From assembly GCF_038070315.1 (NCBI RefSeq), contig NZ_JBBPCC010000014.1, forward strand, positions 62,001-126,000: a stretch of DNA of 64,000 nt, in the 5' to 3' direction. Positions within the stretch are counted from its first letter, which is position 1; every line of letters begins with the position of its first letter. A model generated the notes under the pieces. That model ran no database searches. It had not been told where the DNA came from and worked only from the letters and a program-made list of their open reading frames with translations. Below, piece by piece: positions 42,428-51,002 of this stretch. The stretch is from Paenibacillus_G filicis. GTDB taxonomy: Bacteria > Bacillota > Bacilli > Paenibacillales > NBRC-103111. The translations under genes and the position numbers were made by a program.

Positions 42428-44299
42428 CTAAAACGGGAAAAATACGGGCAGTAAGGCCACCATCGCCACCCCAATGCCTAGCTGCAGCGGCAGGCCTACC
42501 TTGACATAATCCATAAAGCTGTAACGTCCAGCCGACATGACCAGCGCATTGGGCGGCGTCGAGAAGGGGACAGCGAAGCACATGCTGGCGGCTATTGCCA
42601 CCGCGAACAGGTAGGGAAGCGGGCTCACTCCAAGATGCACGGCGGCCGACAGCGCAATAGGGGCAAATAGTACGGCGCAGGCCGTATTGCTGATGAACAA
42701 GGTTAGCAGTGACGTTGCAAAATAAATGCCAGCCAGCAGCACCAGCGGGCCGAATCCGCCGAGCGTCGCGACTAGCTGCTCGGACAGCAGTGCCGCAGCG
42801 CCGGTCTTCTCGATGGCAGCCGACATCGGAATCATGCCGCCGATCAGCACGATGCTTTCCCAGTTGATCGTCTTGTAGGCTTCCTCCATGCTGCGCAGAC
42901 AGCCGGTGACGACCATGAGCACGGCGGCGATCATGACCGATACGACAGCGGGGAACAGCTCGAGGATCATCATCGCGACCATCAGCAGCATGATGCCGGC
43001 CGCTATCGGAGCCTTATGATTCATCGGCACGGATGCCGCCGTATCCAGCGGTTGTCCGACGACCACGACGTCGTAGGTTTCCTGTGCCAGACGGGCGATG
43101 TTCGGCCAGGTTCCCTGGATCAGCAGCGCGTCTCCGAAGCGGATGCGTTCTTCCTTCAGTTGATGCAGCAGGTATTCACCCTTGCGCTGGATGCCGAGAA
43201 TATTGATCCCATACCGCTCGCGGAAGCCGGTATGCTTGACCAGCAGGTTGATCAGGCGTGAATTGGGAGGGAGGAGTACCTCTGCGATGCCAATCTGATG
43301 CGAGGCGAAATGCTCGGTTTGCAGCTCGGAGGATCGCTCGGCAGCTTGATGATCCAATATCGACAGGTCTTGGGACTCGGCCAAACGCTCCACGTGCTCG
43401 AAGTCTCCGTATACATATAATATGTCCTCCGCTTGGACGACCGTACCGGGACCTGCGATCTCCTGCTGCAGGGTCTTGAAGAACGGATTTTTGGCGGAGC
43501 TTCGGCGCCGGATTTCAAGGATATGGACGTGATGGAGCTTAGGCATATCCAGCTCCTTGAGTGTCTTGCCCGTCAGCAGGGAGGCTGGGCCGACCTGTAC
43601 GCGAAATAAATGCTGGCCGAGCTGATATTGGCTGGCCAACTCGTTCAGCGAGCGGCTCCGGCGCTTTGTCCGGCCGGAGGCATCGGCTTCCTTGGGCAGC
43701 AGGAACCGGCTTAGCAGCACAGTGAGTACCGTGCCGATCGTCAGGCAGACGAGCCCGATCGGGGTGAACGAGAAGAAGGACAGCTCGGGATAGCCCGCTG
43801 CGCCGAGCGTCTCGCTGATCACCAGATTGGGCGGTGTGCCGATCAGCGTCAACGTCCCGCCGAGACTGCTGGCGAAAGCCAGCGGCATCAGTAGTCTTCC
43901 CGGACTGATCCCGGCCCCGGCGGCAAGGCTGACCACGATGGGCAGCATCACGGCCACGGTGCCGGTATTGCTGACGAAGGCTCCGATGGCGGAGGTAGCC
44001 AGCATCACGGTGATCAGCAGGCGGGTCTCATGGGTACCCGCCAGCTTGAGCATCCGGCGGCTCGCCATCTTGGCCAGCCCGGTGTGGAAGATTCCTCCGC
44101 CTACGACAAACAGACCTATCATCATGAGGACGACAGGACTCGCGAAGCCGGACAGCGCTTCACTCGGGCTAAGTATGCCGAATACGACAAGCAGGATCAG
44201 CGCGCAGATCGCGACCAGGTCGGAGCGAACCTTGCCGCTCATGAACAGAATAGCCGCTGTGGCCAGCAGGGTGAGGGTGATGATCATAGGCATCGTCAT
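42428..44299 (-). CDS. SLC13/DASS-type anion transporter with two RCK_C domains
   Basis: A 623-residue polytopic membrane transporter. Hydrophobic halves (about 1-205 and 400-620) carry SNTGTVAVMLPIVVSLAA and LTLIGTPPNLVISETLG in the first half, and SNTACAVLFAPIALSAAV with the FSTPPNALVMSAGRYSF segment in the second. These are the repeated SNT and TPPN signatures of sodium/sulfate or dicarboxylate symporters. Between them lie two TrkA C-terminal-like regulatory domains (about 215-300 and 310-395). I start at the ATG ending at 44299, preceded by GAGGAG; the longer reading frame has no ribosome site. Substrate could be sulfate, a dicarboxylate or another anion. Confidence 0.88.
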   Translation of the reverse strand: MTMPMIITLTLLATAAILFMSGKVRSDLVAICALILLVVFGILSPSEALSGFASPVVLMMIGLFVVGGGIFHTGLAKMASRRMLKLAGTHETRLLITVMLATSAIGAFVSNTGTVAVMLPIVVSLAAGAGISPGRLLMPLAFASSLGGTLTLIGTPPNLVISETLGAAGYPELSFFSFTPIGLVCLTIGTVLTVLLSRFLLPKEADASGRTKRRSRSLNELASQYQLGQHLFRVQVGPASLLTGKTLKELDMPKLHHVHILEIRRRSSAKNPFFKTLQQEIAGPGTVVQAEDILYVYGDFEHVERLAESQDLSILDHQAAERSSELQTEHFASHQIGIAEVLLPPNSRLINLLVKHTGFRERYGINILGIQRKGEYLLHQLKEERIRFGDALLIQGTWPNIARLAQETYDVVVVGQPLDTAASVPMNHKAPIAAGIMLLMVAMMILELFPAVVSVMIAAVLMVVTGCLRSMEEAYKTINWESIVLIGGMIPMSAAIEKTGAAALLSEQLVATLGGFGPLVLLAGIYFATSLLTLFISNTACAVLFAPIALSAAVHLGVSPLPYLFAVAIAASMCFAVPFSTPPNALVMSAGRYSFMDYVKVGLPLQLGIGVAMVALLPVFFPF

Positions 44300-44423
44300 G
44301 GGCGAGCTCCTCTCTGTAGAGTTCTTTCCTCCATAGTAGCACAGAGGAATGAAGGAGAGAGTGAACAAAGTGCGACGATTGAGGGAGGCGGTCTTCATTC
44401 GGCCGTAGCTGGAAAAGCACGGT

Positions 44424-44452
44424 TTGACAACTGCTTCCAGGGGTGCTAATCT
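44424..44452 (+). promoter_or_regulatory. Promoter of the Cse60-like gene
   Basis: TTGACA (44424-44429), 17 bp, and an extended -10 TGC-TAATCT (44447-44452). Sigma-A type by sequence. Confidence 0.65.
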
Positions 44453-44465
44453 AAGCTCAAGCGAA

Positions 44466-44494
44466 GGCATTCCGTAAGGCACGGAATGCCTTTT
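44466..44494 (+). promoter_or_regulatory. 5'-end stem-loop in the leader of the Cse60-like gene
   Basis: GGCATTCCGT (44466-44475)/ACGGAATGCC (44481-44490) is a perfect 10-bp stem with a five-base loop and four T residues. It lies only about seven bases after the predicted transcription start. It looks like a terminator, but more likely acts as a protective 5' hairpin or regulatory element. Confidence 0.55.
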
Positions 44495-44555
44495 GCTCTG
44501 CAATGATTCATGAGATCACACAAGCAGATACCCCTAAGACAAGGAGATGCAGCCC

Positions 44556-44756
44556 ATGATTCAAGTTAAGGAATTTGTAGATACGGACAACTCGTATGCT
44601 GAGAATAAAGCCAATGAGTTTCTGTCCGGATTGAAAGACGATCAGGTCATCAATGTGTGTTACGGCTCGGTCGTGAAGCCGACGGCTTCCGGCACGGCGC
44701 ATCAGCGCAGCACTATTTTGGTCGTGTACAAGACGTCAGGTCCGCACGAGCCCTAG
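44556..44756 (+). CDS. cse60: Small Cse60-like sporulation protein
   Basis: A 66-residue protein, MIQVKEFVDTDNSYAENKAN at the start and TILVVYKTSG near the end. A lone beta-alpha-beta-beta pattern with the phrase KANEFLSGL resembles Bacillus Cse60, a small sigma-E-dependent sporulation protein of unknown function. I start at ATG 44556, ten bases after AAGGAG (44541-44546). The in-frame ATG at 44547 touches that site. Monocistronic: a promoter lies upstream and a terminator downstream. The family call rests on short sequence only. Confidence 0.6.
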   Translation: MIQVKEFVDTDNSYAENKANEFLSGLKDDQVINVCYGSVVKPTASGTAHQRSTILVVYKTSGPHEP

Positions 44757-44788
44757 TCCTTAGAATGGATCCAATTAGAGTCGCCAAG

Positions 44789-44825
44789 AGAGGTCAGCCC
44801 CGTTCAGGGAACGCTGGCCTCTTTG
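44789..44825 (+). terminator. Intrinsic terminator of the Cse60-like gene
   Basis: AGAGGTCAGC (44789-44798) pairs with GCTGGCCTCT (44813-44822) with one G-U, followed by a short T tail. Confidence 0.75.
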
Positions 44826-44837
44826 CTATGAATCCGC

Positions 44838-44865
44838 TTGCATCCCAAGGGTTCCGTGGTAAGAT
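44838..44865 (+). promoter_or_regulatory. Promoter of the sirtuin gene
   Basis: TTGCAT (44838-44843), 16 bp, and extended -10 TGG-TAAGAT (44860-44865), 47 bp before the start codon. Confidence 0.55.
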
Positions 44866-44912
44866 GGCCTGGTGTTTGATACGATGGAGGAAAGAAGGAG
44901 GCTCATAAACCT

Positions 44913-45671
44913 ATGGACGTTTCCGAACTGCGGCAGATCGTTGCCCAAAGCTCCAATATCGTCTTCTTCGGAGGAGCAGGCGTCTCCACCGAAAGCCATA
45001 TTCCGGACTTCCGCTCAGAGACGGGGCTGTTCCGTCCAGGCGGACACACGACTGGCTATCCGCCTGAGCGTGTGCTAAGCGGAAGCTTCTTCCGCACGCA
45101 TCCCGAGGGCTTCTTTGAATTTTACCGGTCGAAGATGCTGTACCCGGACGCTAGACCTGGAAAAGCCCATCTCGCTTTGGCCGAGCTGGAGCGTCAAGGG
45201 CGGCTGCAGGCTGTCATCACGCAAAATATTGACGGGCTGCACCAGCAAGCGGGCAGCCGACATGTGCTGGAACTGCACGGCTCCGTTCACCGCAACTTTT
45301 GCCTGGATTGCGGGACCTTCTGTGACTTATCCGCTGTCATCGAGAGTGAGTCGATCATCCCGCGCTGCCGCCAGTGCGGCGGGGTTATCAAGCCGGACGT
45401 CGTGCTGTACGAGGAGAGTCTGGATCTGGAGCTGCTGTACCGGGCAAGGGATTTTGTGCGCAGCGCCGACATGCTGATCGTCGGAGGCACCTCGCTGACG
45501 GTGAATCCCGCCGCAGGCCTCGTCGCCGAGTACCGGGGGGACAAGCTGATCCTGATCAACCGGACCCCGACGCCTTTCGACAGCCGGGCCCAGTATCTGA
45601 TCCGAGACAGCATCGGACAGGTGCTGGAGGCGTTGGTGGCGAACAAGGACGCTAAGGACGGCGAGGCATAG
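44913..45671 (+). CDS. NAD-dependent protein deacylase (Sir2 family)
   Basis: A 252-residue sirtuin. The NAD-binding loop is GGAGVSTESHIPDFRS (about 20-35), followed by TQNIDGLH (103-110) and the catalytic His 122 in LELHGSV. Four zinc ligands are at Cys130, Cys133, Cys152 and Cys155. GGTSLTVNPAAGLV and LILINRTPTPFD complete the Rossmann fold. It removes acyl groups from lysines, using NAD. AAGAAGGAGG lies about 12 bases before ATG 44913. It stands alone between two small transcription units, so the target cannot be inferred from context. Confidence 0.94.
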   Translation: MDVSELRQIVAQSSNIVFFGGAGVSTESHIPDFRSETGLFRPGGHTTGYPPERVLSGSFFRTHPEGFFEFYRSKMLYPDARPGKAHLALAELERQGRLQAVITQNIDGLHQQAGSRHVLELHGSVHRNFCLDCGTFCDLSAVIESESIIPRCRQCGGVIKPDVVLYEESLDLELLYRARDFVRSADMLIVGGTSLTVNPAAGLVAEYRGDKLILINRTPTPFDSRAQYLIRDSIGQVLEALVANKDAKDGEA

Positions 45672-45743
45672 TCCTAAGTTCTAGGTCATGTTCCTGCGTT
45701 TGGACAACATTGGACGATGAGTCTCTTCCCGAATAGCTCCGCT

Positions 45744-45766
45744 TCGCCATACTTTCACCCTGTTCG
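45744..45766 (+). repeat. Short dispersed intergenic repeat, copy B
   Basis: TCGCCATACTTTCACC followed by CTGTTCG, a one-mismatch match to 30570-30592. It lies 80 bp after the sirtuin gene. Confidence 0.5.
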
Positions 45767-45824
45767 GATGACTCCGTATGAGCGATAGTTAGCATATACC
45801 GACGAGCCGAAGCTGAAATCACGA

Positions 45825-45854
45825 TTTACAAAATGTGGGCATTTGGGTTATGAT
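45825..45854 (+). promoter_or_regulatory. Promoter of the leader ORF / RNA-repair operon
   Basis: TTTACA (45825-45830) and TATGAT (45849-45854) at 18 bp spacing. Transcription would start near 45861, just before the leader ORF. Confidence 0.5.
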
Positions 45855-45887
45855 GGATTCCAGTACACGATGAAAAAAGGAGGTTCG

Positions 45888-46049
45888 ATGACTATGTTCG
45901 CAGCGAAACGAGAGACAAATCTATCTATGGATTGGATGAATAGCAATCTGAATGATTTGTTTCATCCTGCGTTTATTCGTACTCATCGACCTAACCGGTT
46001 TTCTGTTTACAGGCTTCAGACCAGCTTGCCCTGCTTATCGGGGAACTGA
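45888..46049 (+). CDS. Putative 53-residue leader peptide upstream of hen1-pnkp
   Basis: The ORF starts at ATG 45888 with a very strong ribosome site (AAAAAAGGAGG, spacing about six), so translation is likely. The peptide (MTMFAAKRETNLSMDWMNSN at the start) matches no family I know, and has no signal peptide or membrane helix. Its second half is rich in Arg, His, Asn and Pro (FIRTHRPNRFSVYR), with Arg codons CGT, CGA, CGG and AGG. The stop is 30 bases before a strong terminator that precedes hen1. This layout resembles ribosome-mediated attenuation, but an independent small protein is also possible. Confidence 0.5.
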   Translation: MTMFAAKRETNLSMDWMNSNLNDLFHPAFIRTHRPNRFSVYRLQTSLPCLSGN

Positions 46050-46079
46050 ATCTGTTCGTTTGAGAAATGGCAATCACCC

Positions 46080-46112
46080 GGCTACGGACCTATGAGTCCG
46101 TAGCCTTTTTTT
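46080..46112 (+). terminator. Intrinsic terminator (possible attenuator) before hen1
   Basis: A perfect 10-bp stem GGCTACGGAC (46080-46089)/GTCCGTAGCC (46096-46105) with a six-base loop and T7. It ends about 20 bases before ATG 46132, so the hen1 ribosome site follows right after the T tract. A sequence resembling the 5' arm (GGCTTCAGACC, 46012-46022) lies inside the leader ORF. Confidence 0.9.
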
Positions 46113-46131
46113 ATGCCGAAGGAGGGTTCAT

Positions 46132-47397
46132 ATGGCTATCGTTCAACTGCAATCGACCAACCCGCAGCTCTCGTTTATCATCAAGAAAAATCCGGGCTCC
46201 GGGATGCTGCTTCGCTCCATCCGCAAAGGCACAGCCTACGGCTGGTACACGGATGACACGACGTTTAACGTTTATTTCAAGGATGCCGACAATGAGATTT
46301 CTTACAAGCAGCATGAGCAAGAGGAATTTGAATACCTGAATGTATCCCGGTACAATACGCCGCTCTTTCCCCTTCATGCGATCAATGAGTTTTTCTCGAC
46401 GCCGCTGAAGGCGCAGGATGCCCGCGATACGGACGGCTACCGGCATACCTTCTTCATCAACATGATTCATGTGGAGAGGGTCCGGTATGTGGAGCTGTTC
46501 AACCAGCATCTGAAGGACTTTACGTTCGAGCTGGAGCATCGTGCCCACAAAAGCTACTCGCTGACCATATCTACCGAGCGCAGCCTGTATCAACTGCTTC
46601 ATGTCACCTCCGTTCTGTGTTTGTTTCTGGCCATGTTTGGTCCAGAGGAGCTTGATGTAGCGGATAGCCTGCTGGATAAATACATCAAGAGCATTCAGAT
46701 TATCGACGCGCCGTTCTATATTCGCAGCCTGTTTGTCCGGCACTTTCTATCCTCAAGGGATCGCTTCCGAGCCTACAAGGGTGCGTTGGAGCGTACCGAC
46801 CGGTACGAGATTCAATTTGAATTCGGGGGAACGGGAATGCAGCGGAGAAATTACATCGGGAGCATCCTGCCGTTCAATAAGTCTATTCTGGATGTGGGCT
46901 GCGGTGAAGGCTTCTATGCCCTTCCCTTCGCCGGCAAGCTGGAGGACAGCTATTACGCGGTCGATATCAACGAGGAACTGCTAGAGTCGGTACAGCGGAA
47001 GGCACAGGCCAAGGACATCGACAACATCGCGATCTTTGCTTCACTAGACCGTTTCCTGGAACAGTACAACGGAGAGCAAGTCGATGTCATTCTGACCGAA
47101 GTGATCGAGCATATGAGTCTGGAGGAAGCGCGTGAGCTAATCCGCCAGATCTGCACCCAGGTTCACTTCGAGCACTTTATCATTACGACGCCGAATGCTG
47201 ACTTTAACCGCTATTACGAGCTGGAAGGCTTCCGGCATGATGATCACAAGTGGGAGCTGGGCGAGGGAGCGTTCCAGCAGTGGCTGACGGAGTCGGTGCT
47301 GGAGAACGGACTGGATTATGAATTTGTAGCGGTCGGCGAGGGTGTCAACCATATTCGTACGACACAAGGAGTTATTTTGAGGAGAAAGGGGGCATAA
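46132..47397 (+). CDS. hen1: Hen1, RNA 3'-terminal ribose 2'-O-methyltransferase
   Basis: A 421-residue bacterial Hen1. The N-terminal half is the Hen1-specific domain (about 1-230) needed for partnership with Pnkp. The C-terminal half is a SAM-dependent methyltransferase with ILDVGCGEGFYALPF (about 251-265). It shows the metal-binding pattern E-x-x-E-H in LTEVIEHM (about 322-328) and HDDHKWEL (about 369-376), which supplies the further His. It methylates the 2'-OH at the 3' end of broken RNA before ligation, so that the repaired site resists a second cut. GAAGGAGGG precedes ATG 46132. pnkp begins four bases after its stop. Confidence 0.93.
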   Translation: MAIVQLQSTNPQLSFIIKKNPGSGMLLRSIRKGTAYGWYTDDTTFNVYFKDADNEISYKQHEQEEFEYLNVSRYNTPLFPLHAINEFFSTPLKAQDARDTDGYRHTFFINMIHVERVRYVELFNQHLKDFTFELEHRAHKSYSLTISTERSLYQLLHVTSVLCLFLAMFGPEELDVADSLLDKYIKSIQIIDAPFYIRSLFVRHFLSSRDRFRAYKGALERTDRYEIQFEFGGTGMQRRNYIGSILPFNKSILDVGCGEGFYALPFAGKLEDSYYAVDINEELLESVQRKAQAKDIDNIAIFASLDRFLEQYNGEQVDVILTEVIEHMSLEEARELIRQICTQVHFEHFIITTPNADFNRYYELEGFRHDDHKWELGEGAFQQWLTESVLENGLDYEFVAVGEGVNHIRTTQGVILRRKGA

Positions 47398-47401
47398 GTC
47401 T

Positions 47402-49987
47402 ATGCAGATTCAAACAAAGGTGCATACGATTTTCATGCTGATCGGCTCGACGGAATGCGGCAAGACGACCTTTGCCCGAGAGGTGCTGATTCCTCAGCTG
47501 AGATTTGAGGCTGCAGGTACGTCTTTGAAGGCCAACGTGCAGGTCCTCTCGTCGGACAGCATCCGTCAGGAGGTACTGGGCTTCGACTACGACAAGTACG
47601 ACCAAGTGATGCTGGAATCGAGCGAGCAGGCGTTTCATCTGCTGTTCGAGCGCTTGAAGATGGCGACGAGCTTCCCAGTGAATGCGGAGTTCGTCGTCGT
47701 CGATACAACAGGTTTATCCGAGGACTTCCGGGCGAAGGTTCGGGAGATTGCTAAGGCCAATCACTATAACCTGGAAGTGATCCTGTTCGATTACAAGAAG
47801 CGGGAAGACTATTACGCCTCCGAACGCTCCAAGCGTCTGATCACGAACCATATCAACCGATTGCGTAAGGAAGTGCTTGGCTCGCTGGCTCGTGAAGGCT
47901 ACGAGGCCGTGCATCGGGTCCGGGCCAAGGATTTTTACGATCCCGAGGGAGGCATGGCCAATCCGGCTTATCAGGTCCAGATTAAGGATCTCGAGGCGTA
48001 TCTGTCGACGATTCTGCCGCAGCATCAGCGCTACATCGTTATCGGCGACGTTCATGAATGCATCGAGGCCTTGCAGGGCCTGCTGCTGAGCTATGGCTAC
48101 AAGCTGCAGGAAGGGCGGCTCGTGGCGGGAGAGAAGGTTCGTGATACGAAGCTGATATTGGCTGGGGACTGGATCGATAAAGGGAAGAATACTCGGGCGA
48201 TTGTTGAGTTTCTATATGATAACCGGGAGCATTTCCTGTTCGTGCTCGGCAACCATGAGAACTTTGTGTACAAATATTTGCAAGGGGAGATTGCCGGGGC
48301 AGACCGGCAGTTGCTAGAATCATACTTCGACTCCACCCAGGTCCTTGCTCAAGATGCCGAGCTGCTGAATAAGTTCAATGAACTGGTTTCGTCGGCTAAG
48401 CCCTTCTACCGATATATCGGGCAGCAAAGCCCTTCGTTCTACGTCACACACGCTCCATGCCGGAATACATATATCGGCAAGCTGGATGTTCAGTCAGTCC
48501 GCCAGCAGCGGAGCTTCCGCTTGGATCGGGACGGCTCAATCGAGGAGCAGCTGGCCTTCCTGCAGGAGGAAGCGGTCAAGAATCACCCGTTCCACCTGTT
48601 CGGGCATATTGCAGCCAAACAAGCCTTCCGCTTGAAAAACAAGCTTCATCTGGATACCGGCTGCGTGTACGGCAACCAGCTGACTTCAGTGGTGATCGGG
48701 TACAAGCCGATGTTTAAGTCCTTCCGTTCAGGGCAGAGCGTGGTCACCGAAGATTTGCCGATCTTGTTCCAGATAGAACGCAAGATCAGCATCGCCGATC
48801 TCGACGAGGAGGCTGTGCGCCGTCTGAGATATATCTCGCGCAACCAGGTGAACTTTATCTCCGGTACGATGTCCCCGGCAGACAAGGACGAAGCGGCAGG
48901 CGATCTGGAGTCTTTGCGCCAGGGATTGGTTTATTTCGCCGAGCATGGCGTAGAGCAGGTGGTGCTGCAGCCCAAGTACATGGGCTCCCGCTGCAATATT
49001 TACCTGCATCGGGACTTGGAGCAGTGCTACGCGGTGAGCCGAAACGGTTATCGACTCAAACAGCCGGACCTCACCGAGGTGTATGAAGCGCTGCTTGGCA
49101 AGTTCGGCTCTTACATGGAGGCGCAGGGGATTCATCTTCTGCTGCTGGACGGGGAACTGCTGCCTTGGAAAGCGCTAGGGGACGGCTTGATCGAACGACA
49201 GTTCAAACCGATTGGACAGGCGCTGGAGAGCGAGTTCGCTTTTCTGCAGCAGCATGGATTCGAGCAGGCCTGGAGCAAGCTGGTCGAGGATTATGACGCC
49301 AGCGGCTTCGAAAAGGATCAGCATCATATGCCCAAAGGAGCGCTTAGCGACAAATATGGCGCCGGTATGTATCAGAACTATAAGTATGTGCATGAGCTGA
49401 GGGCTACCTATGCACCTGTTCAGGAGCATGTACAGGCTTATGAAACGTATAAGCGTCAGCTGGACATTTATGCCGGTGACGGAGAGTTGGAGTTTAAGCC
49501 ATTCGCTGTACTGAAGATGATGTTGGTCAGCGGAGAGGAGCAGATACCCAACTGGACGACCTCCGAGATGTACCGCTTTCTGTCGAAGGATGACTGCCTG
49601 CTGCTCGACCTGTCCGCTGAGGATGCTTACGAGCGGGCTGCGCAATTTTTCGCAAGGCTGACGGTTGAGAATCAGATGGAGGGCGTCGTGATCAAGCCGG
49701 AGCGGATATCCGGCAGCAACGTCCCTTATATGAAGGTACGCAATCCTGAATACCTCTCCATCATTTATGGCTACGACTACCGTCTCCCGCATAAATACAG
49801 GAAGCTGCTGAAGCAGAAAAATATCCGCCCCAAGCTGCGCACCTCCATGAATGAGTATCGGCTGGGCAACCGGATGCTGGCGGTAAAGCTCAGCGACATC
49901 TCTCCGGAGCATGACGCTTACCGCGAAGCGGCTGTCGGCCTGCTGTTCGAGGTAGCCAAGGAGCGGGAGATCGACCCTAGGCTGTAG
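47402..49987 (+). CDS. pnkp: Pnkp, polynucleotide kinase-phosphatase-ligase
   Basis: An 861-residue trifunctional RNA-repair enzyme. The kinase domain has P-loop GSTECGKTTFA (about 15-25). The metallophosphoesterase domain shows YIVIGDVHECIEALQG (about 210-226), GDWIDKGKNTRAIVEF (about 253) and GNHENF (about 282). The ligase-like nucleotidyltransferase domain has KYMGSR near residue 524, DGELLPWKALG and EGVVIKPERISGSNVPYMKV. It heals 5'-OH and 2',3'-cyclic phosphate ends of cleaved RNA and, with Hen1, seals them. Length and domain order match characterised bacterial Pnkp. ATG 47402 has GGAGAAAGGGGG upstream. Known triggers in other bacteria are tRNA-cleaving ribotoxins. Confidence 0.95.
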   Translation: MQIQTKVHTIFMLIGSTECGKTTFAREVLIPQLRFEAAGTSLKANVQVLSSDSIRQEVLGFDYDKYDQVMLESSEQAFHLLFERLKMATSFPVNAEFVVVDTTGLSEDFRAKVREIAKANHYNLEVILFDYKKREDYYASERSKRLITNHINRLRKEVLGSLAREGYEAVHRVRAKDFYDPEGGMANPAYQVQIKDLEAYLSTILPQHQRYIVIGDVHECIEALQGLLLSYGYKLQEGRLVAGEKVRDTKLILAGDWIDKGKNTRAIVEFLYDNREHFLFVLGNHENFVYKYLQGEIAGADRQLLESYFDSTQVLAQDAELLNKFNELVSSAKPFYRYIGQQSPSFYVTHAPCRNTYIGKLDVQSVRQQRSFRLDRDGSIEEQLAFLQEEAVKNHPFHLFGHIAAKQAFRLKNKLHLDTGCVYGNQLTSVVIGYKPMFKSFRSGQSVVTEDLPILFQIERKISIADLDEEAVRRLRYISRNQVNFISGTMSPADKDEAAGDLESLRQGLVYFAEHGVEQVVLQPKYMGSRCNIYLHRDLEQCYAVSRNGYRLKQPDLTEVYEALLGKFGSYMEAQGIHLLLLDGELLPWKALGDGLIERQFKPIGQALESEFAFLQQHGFEQAWSKLVEDYDASGFEKDQHHMPKGALSDKYGAGMYQNYKYVHELRATYAPVQEHVQAYETYKRQLDIYAGDGELEFKPFAVLKMMLVSGEEQIPNWTTSEMYRFLSKDDCLLLDLSAEDAYERAAQFFARLTVENQMEGVVIKPERISGSNVPYMKVRNPEYLSIIYGYDYRLPHKYRKLLKQKNIRPKLRTSMNEYRLGNRMLAVKLSDISPEHDAYREAAVGLLFEVAKEREIDPRL

Positions 49988-49993
49988 GAGGGG

Positions 49994-50845
49994 CTACTTC
50001 CGCCCCTCCGGCATGGCCCCCGGAGCGTCCGGCGTCGCATAGGACACGACAACCTGAGCGGTCGGACACAGCTCGCGAACGAGGGACTTGAGCCGCTGGA
50101 TATGCCGGCTTGGGACGACCAGGAAGAGCTGCGGATCAGAAGGAGTATCACCGGAGACCTGGTGCTGCTTCAGAAATTCAATCTCCGATCCGAATGCCGC
50201 GCGAAGCTGCTCCACGAGCCGTTCCCGTGGACCTTCGCAGGATATCCAGATCAGCTTTTTATTGCGGAACTCCAGCGTGAACTGAATCGCCTTGAAGGCG
50301 GCGAAGTAAGCGATGACCGAGTGAATGGCCTGATCCCAGCCGAATAAAAAGCCGCCGCAGGCCAGGATCAGCAGGTTGAGAATCATGACAAGCTCGCCGA
50401 TGGACAGCCGAAGCCTCCGGTTCAGATAGACGGCCACGATATTCAGTCCATCCGGGTACCACCCGTAGCGGATGATCAGTCCGAGCCCGACGCCGAGCGT
50501 CAGTCCGCCGCATAACGCTGCGGGAAGGGGATTTTCGAGTAGTGGGGGGAACGGATGCATGAAGATGGCGAGCGCTGTGATGACGATCAGGGAGATGAGG
50601 GCCGAGAGCATTTGTACCGGCTTCCTTTTATTGAAAAGCACGAATGGCAGATTGATGAACAATAGGAAGAGTCCCATCTTCATCTCGGTGACATGGGACA
50701 GCAGAATAGCGATTCCCTTAACGCCGCCGGGGATGATCTTATGGGGGGTCAGGAACATCTCCAGACCGATAGAAACGAGCAGCACACCGATGAGAATGGC
50801 GCCGACGGGCAGCCATTGCAGCTTAGAACCGGGACGATGGTTCAT
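49994..50845 (-). CDS. YitT family membrane protein (DUF161/DUF2179)
   Basis: A 283-residue membrane protein. About five hydrophobic segments lie in residues 10-195, including the family pattern MFLTPHKIIPGGVKGIAILL and GLGLIIRYGWYPDGLNIVAV. The cytoplasmic DUF2179 domain (about 205-275) has LIWISCEGPRERLVEQLRAA and DPQLFLVVPSRHIQRLKSLV. I start at the ATG ending at 50845, after AAAGGAGGA. The ATG 11 codons upstream lacks a site. YitT-type proteins are common in Bacillota with several paralogues; the transported substance is unknown. It is convergent with pnkp. Confidence 0.88.
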   Translation of the reverse strand: MNHRPGSKLQWLPVGAILIGVLLVSIGLEMFLTPHKIIPGGVKGIAILLSHVTEMKMGLFLLFINLPFVLFNKRKPVQMLSALISLIVITALAIFMHPFPPLLENPLPAALCGGLTLGVGLGLIIRYGWYPDGLNIVAVYLNRRLRLSIGELVMILNLLILACGGFLFGWDQAIHSVIAYFAAFKAIQFTLEFRNKKLIWISCEGPRERLVEQLRAAFGSEIEFLKQHQVSGDTPSDPQLFLVVPSRHIQRLKSLVRELCPTAQVVVSYATPDAPGAMPEGRK

Positions 50846-51002
50846 AGAACGGGTTCCTCCTTTCCTTTCTTCATCCATAGTAGCATAGGTTGGAGCGGAA
50901 GGCTCGCGTTGTTCGTGACGAGGGTTTGACAGATTGTGGTAAGATTAAGGGAGGAATAGGCAGGCTGAGCTTCAGACATCCAAACCTTGGGAGGAAAAAG
51001 CT

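Noticed and set aside
49987..50009. GGAGGGGC/GCCCCTCC hairpin at the pnkp stop
   Set aside because: It may serve as a bidirectional terminator, but it overlaps the coding end of the convergent YitT-type gene and lacks any T tract, so it is not listed as a feature.
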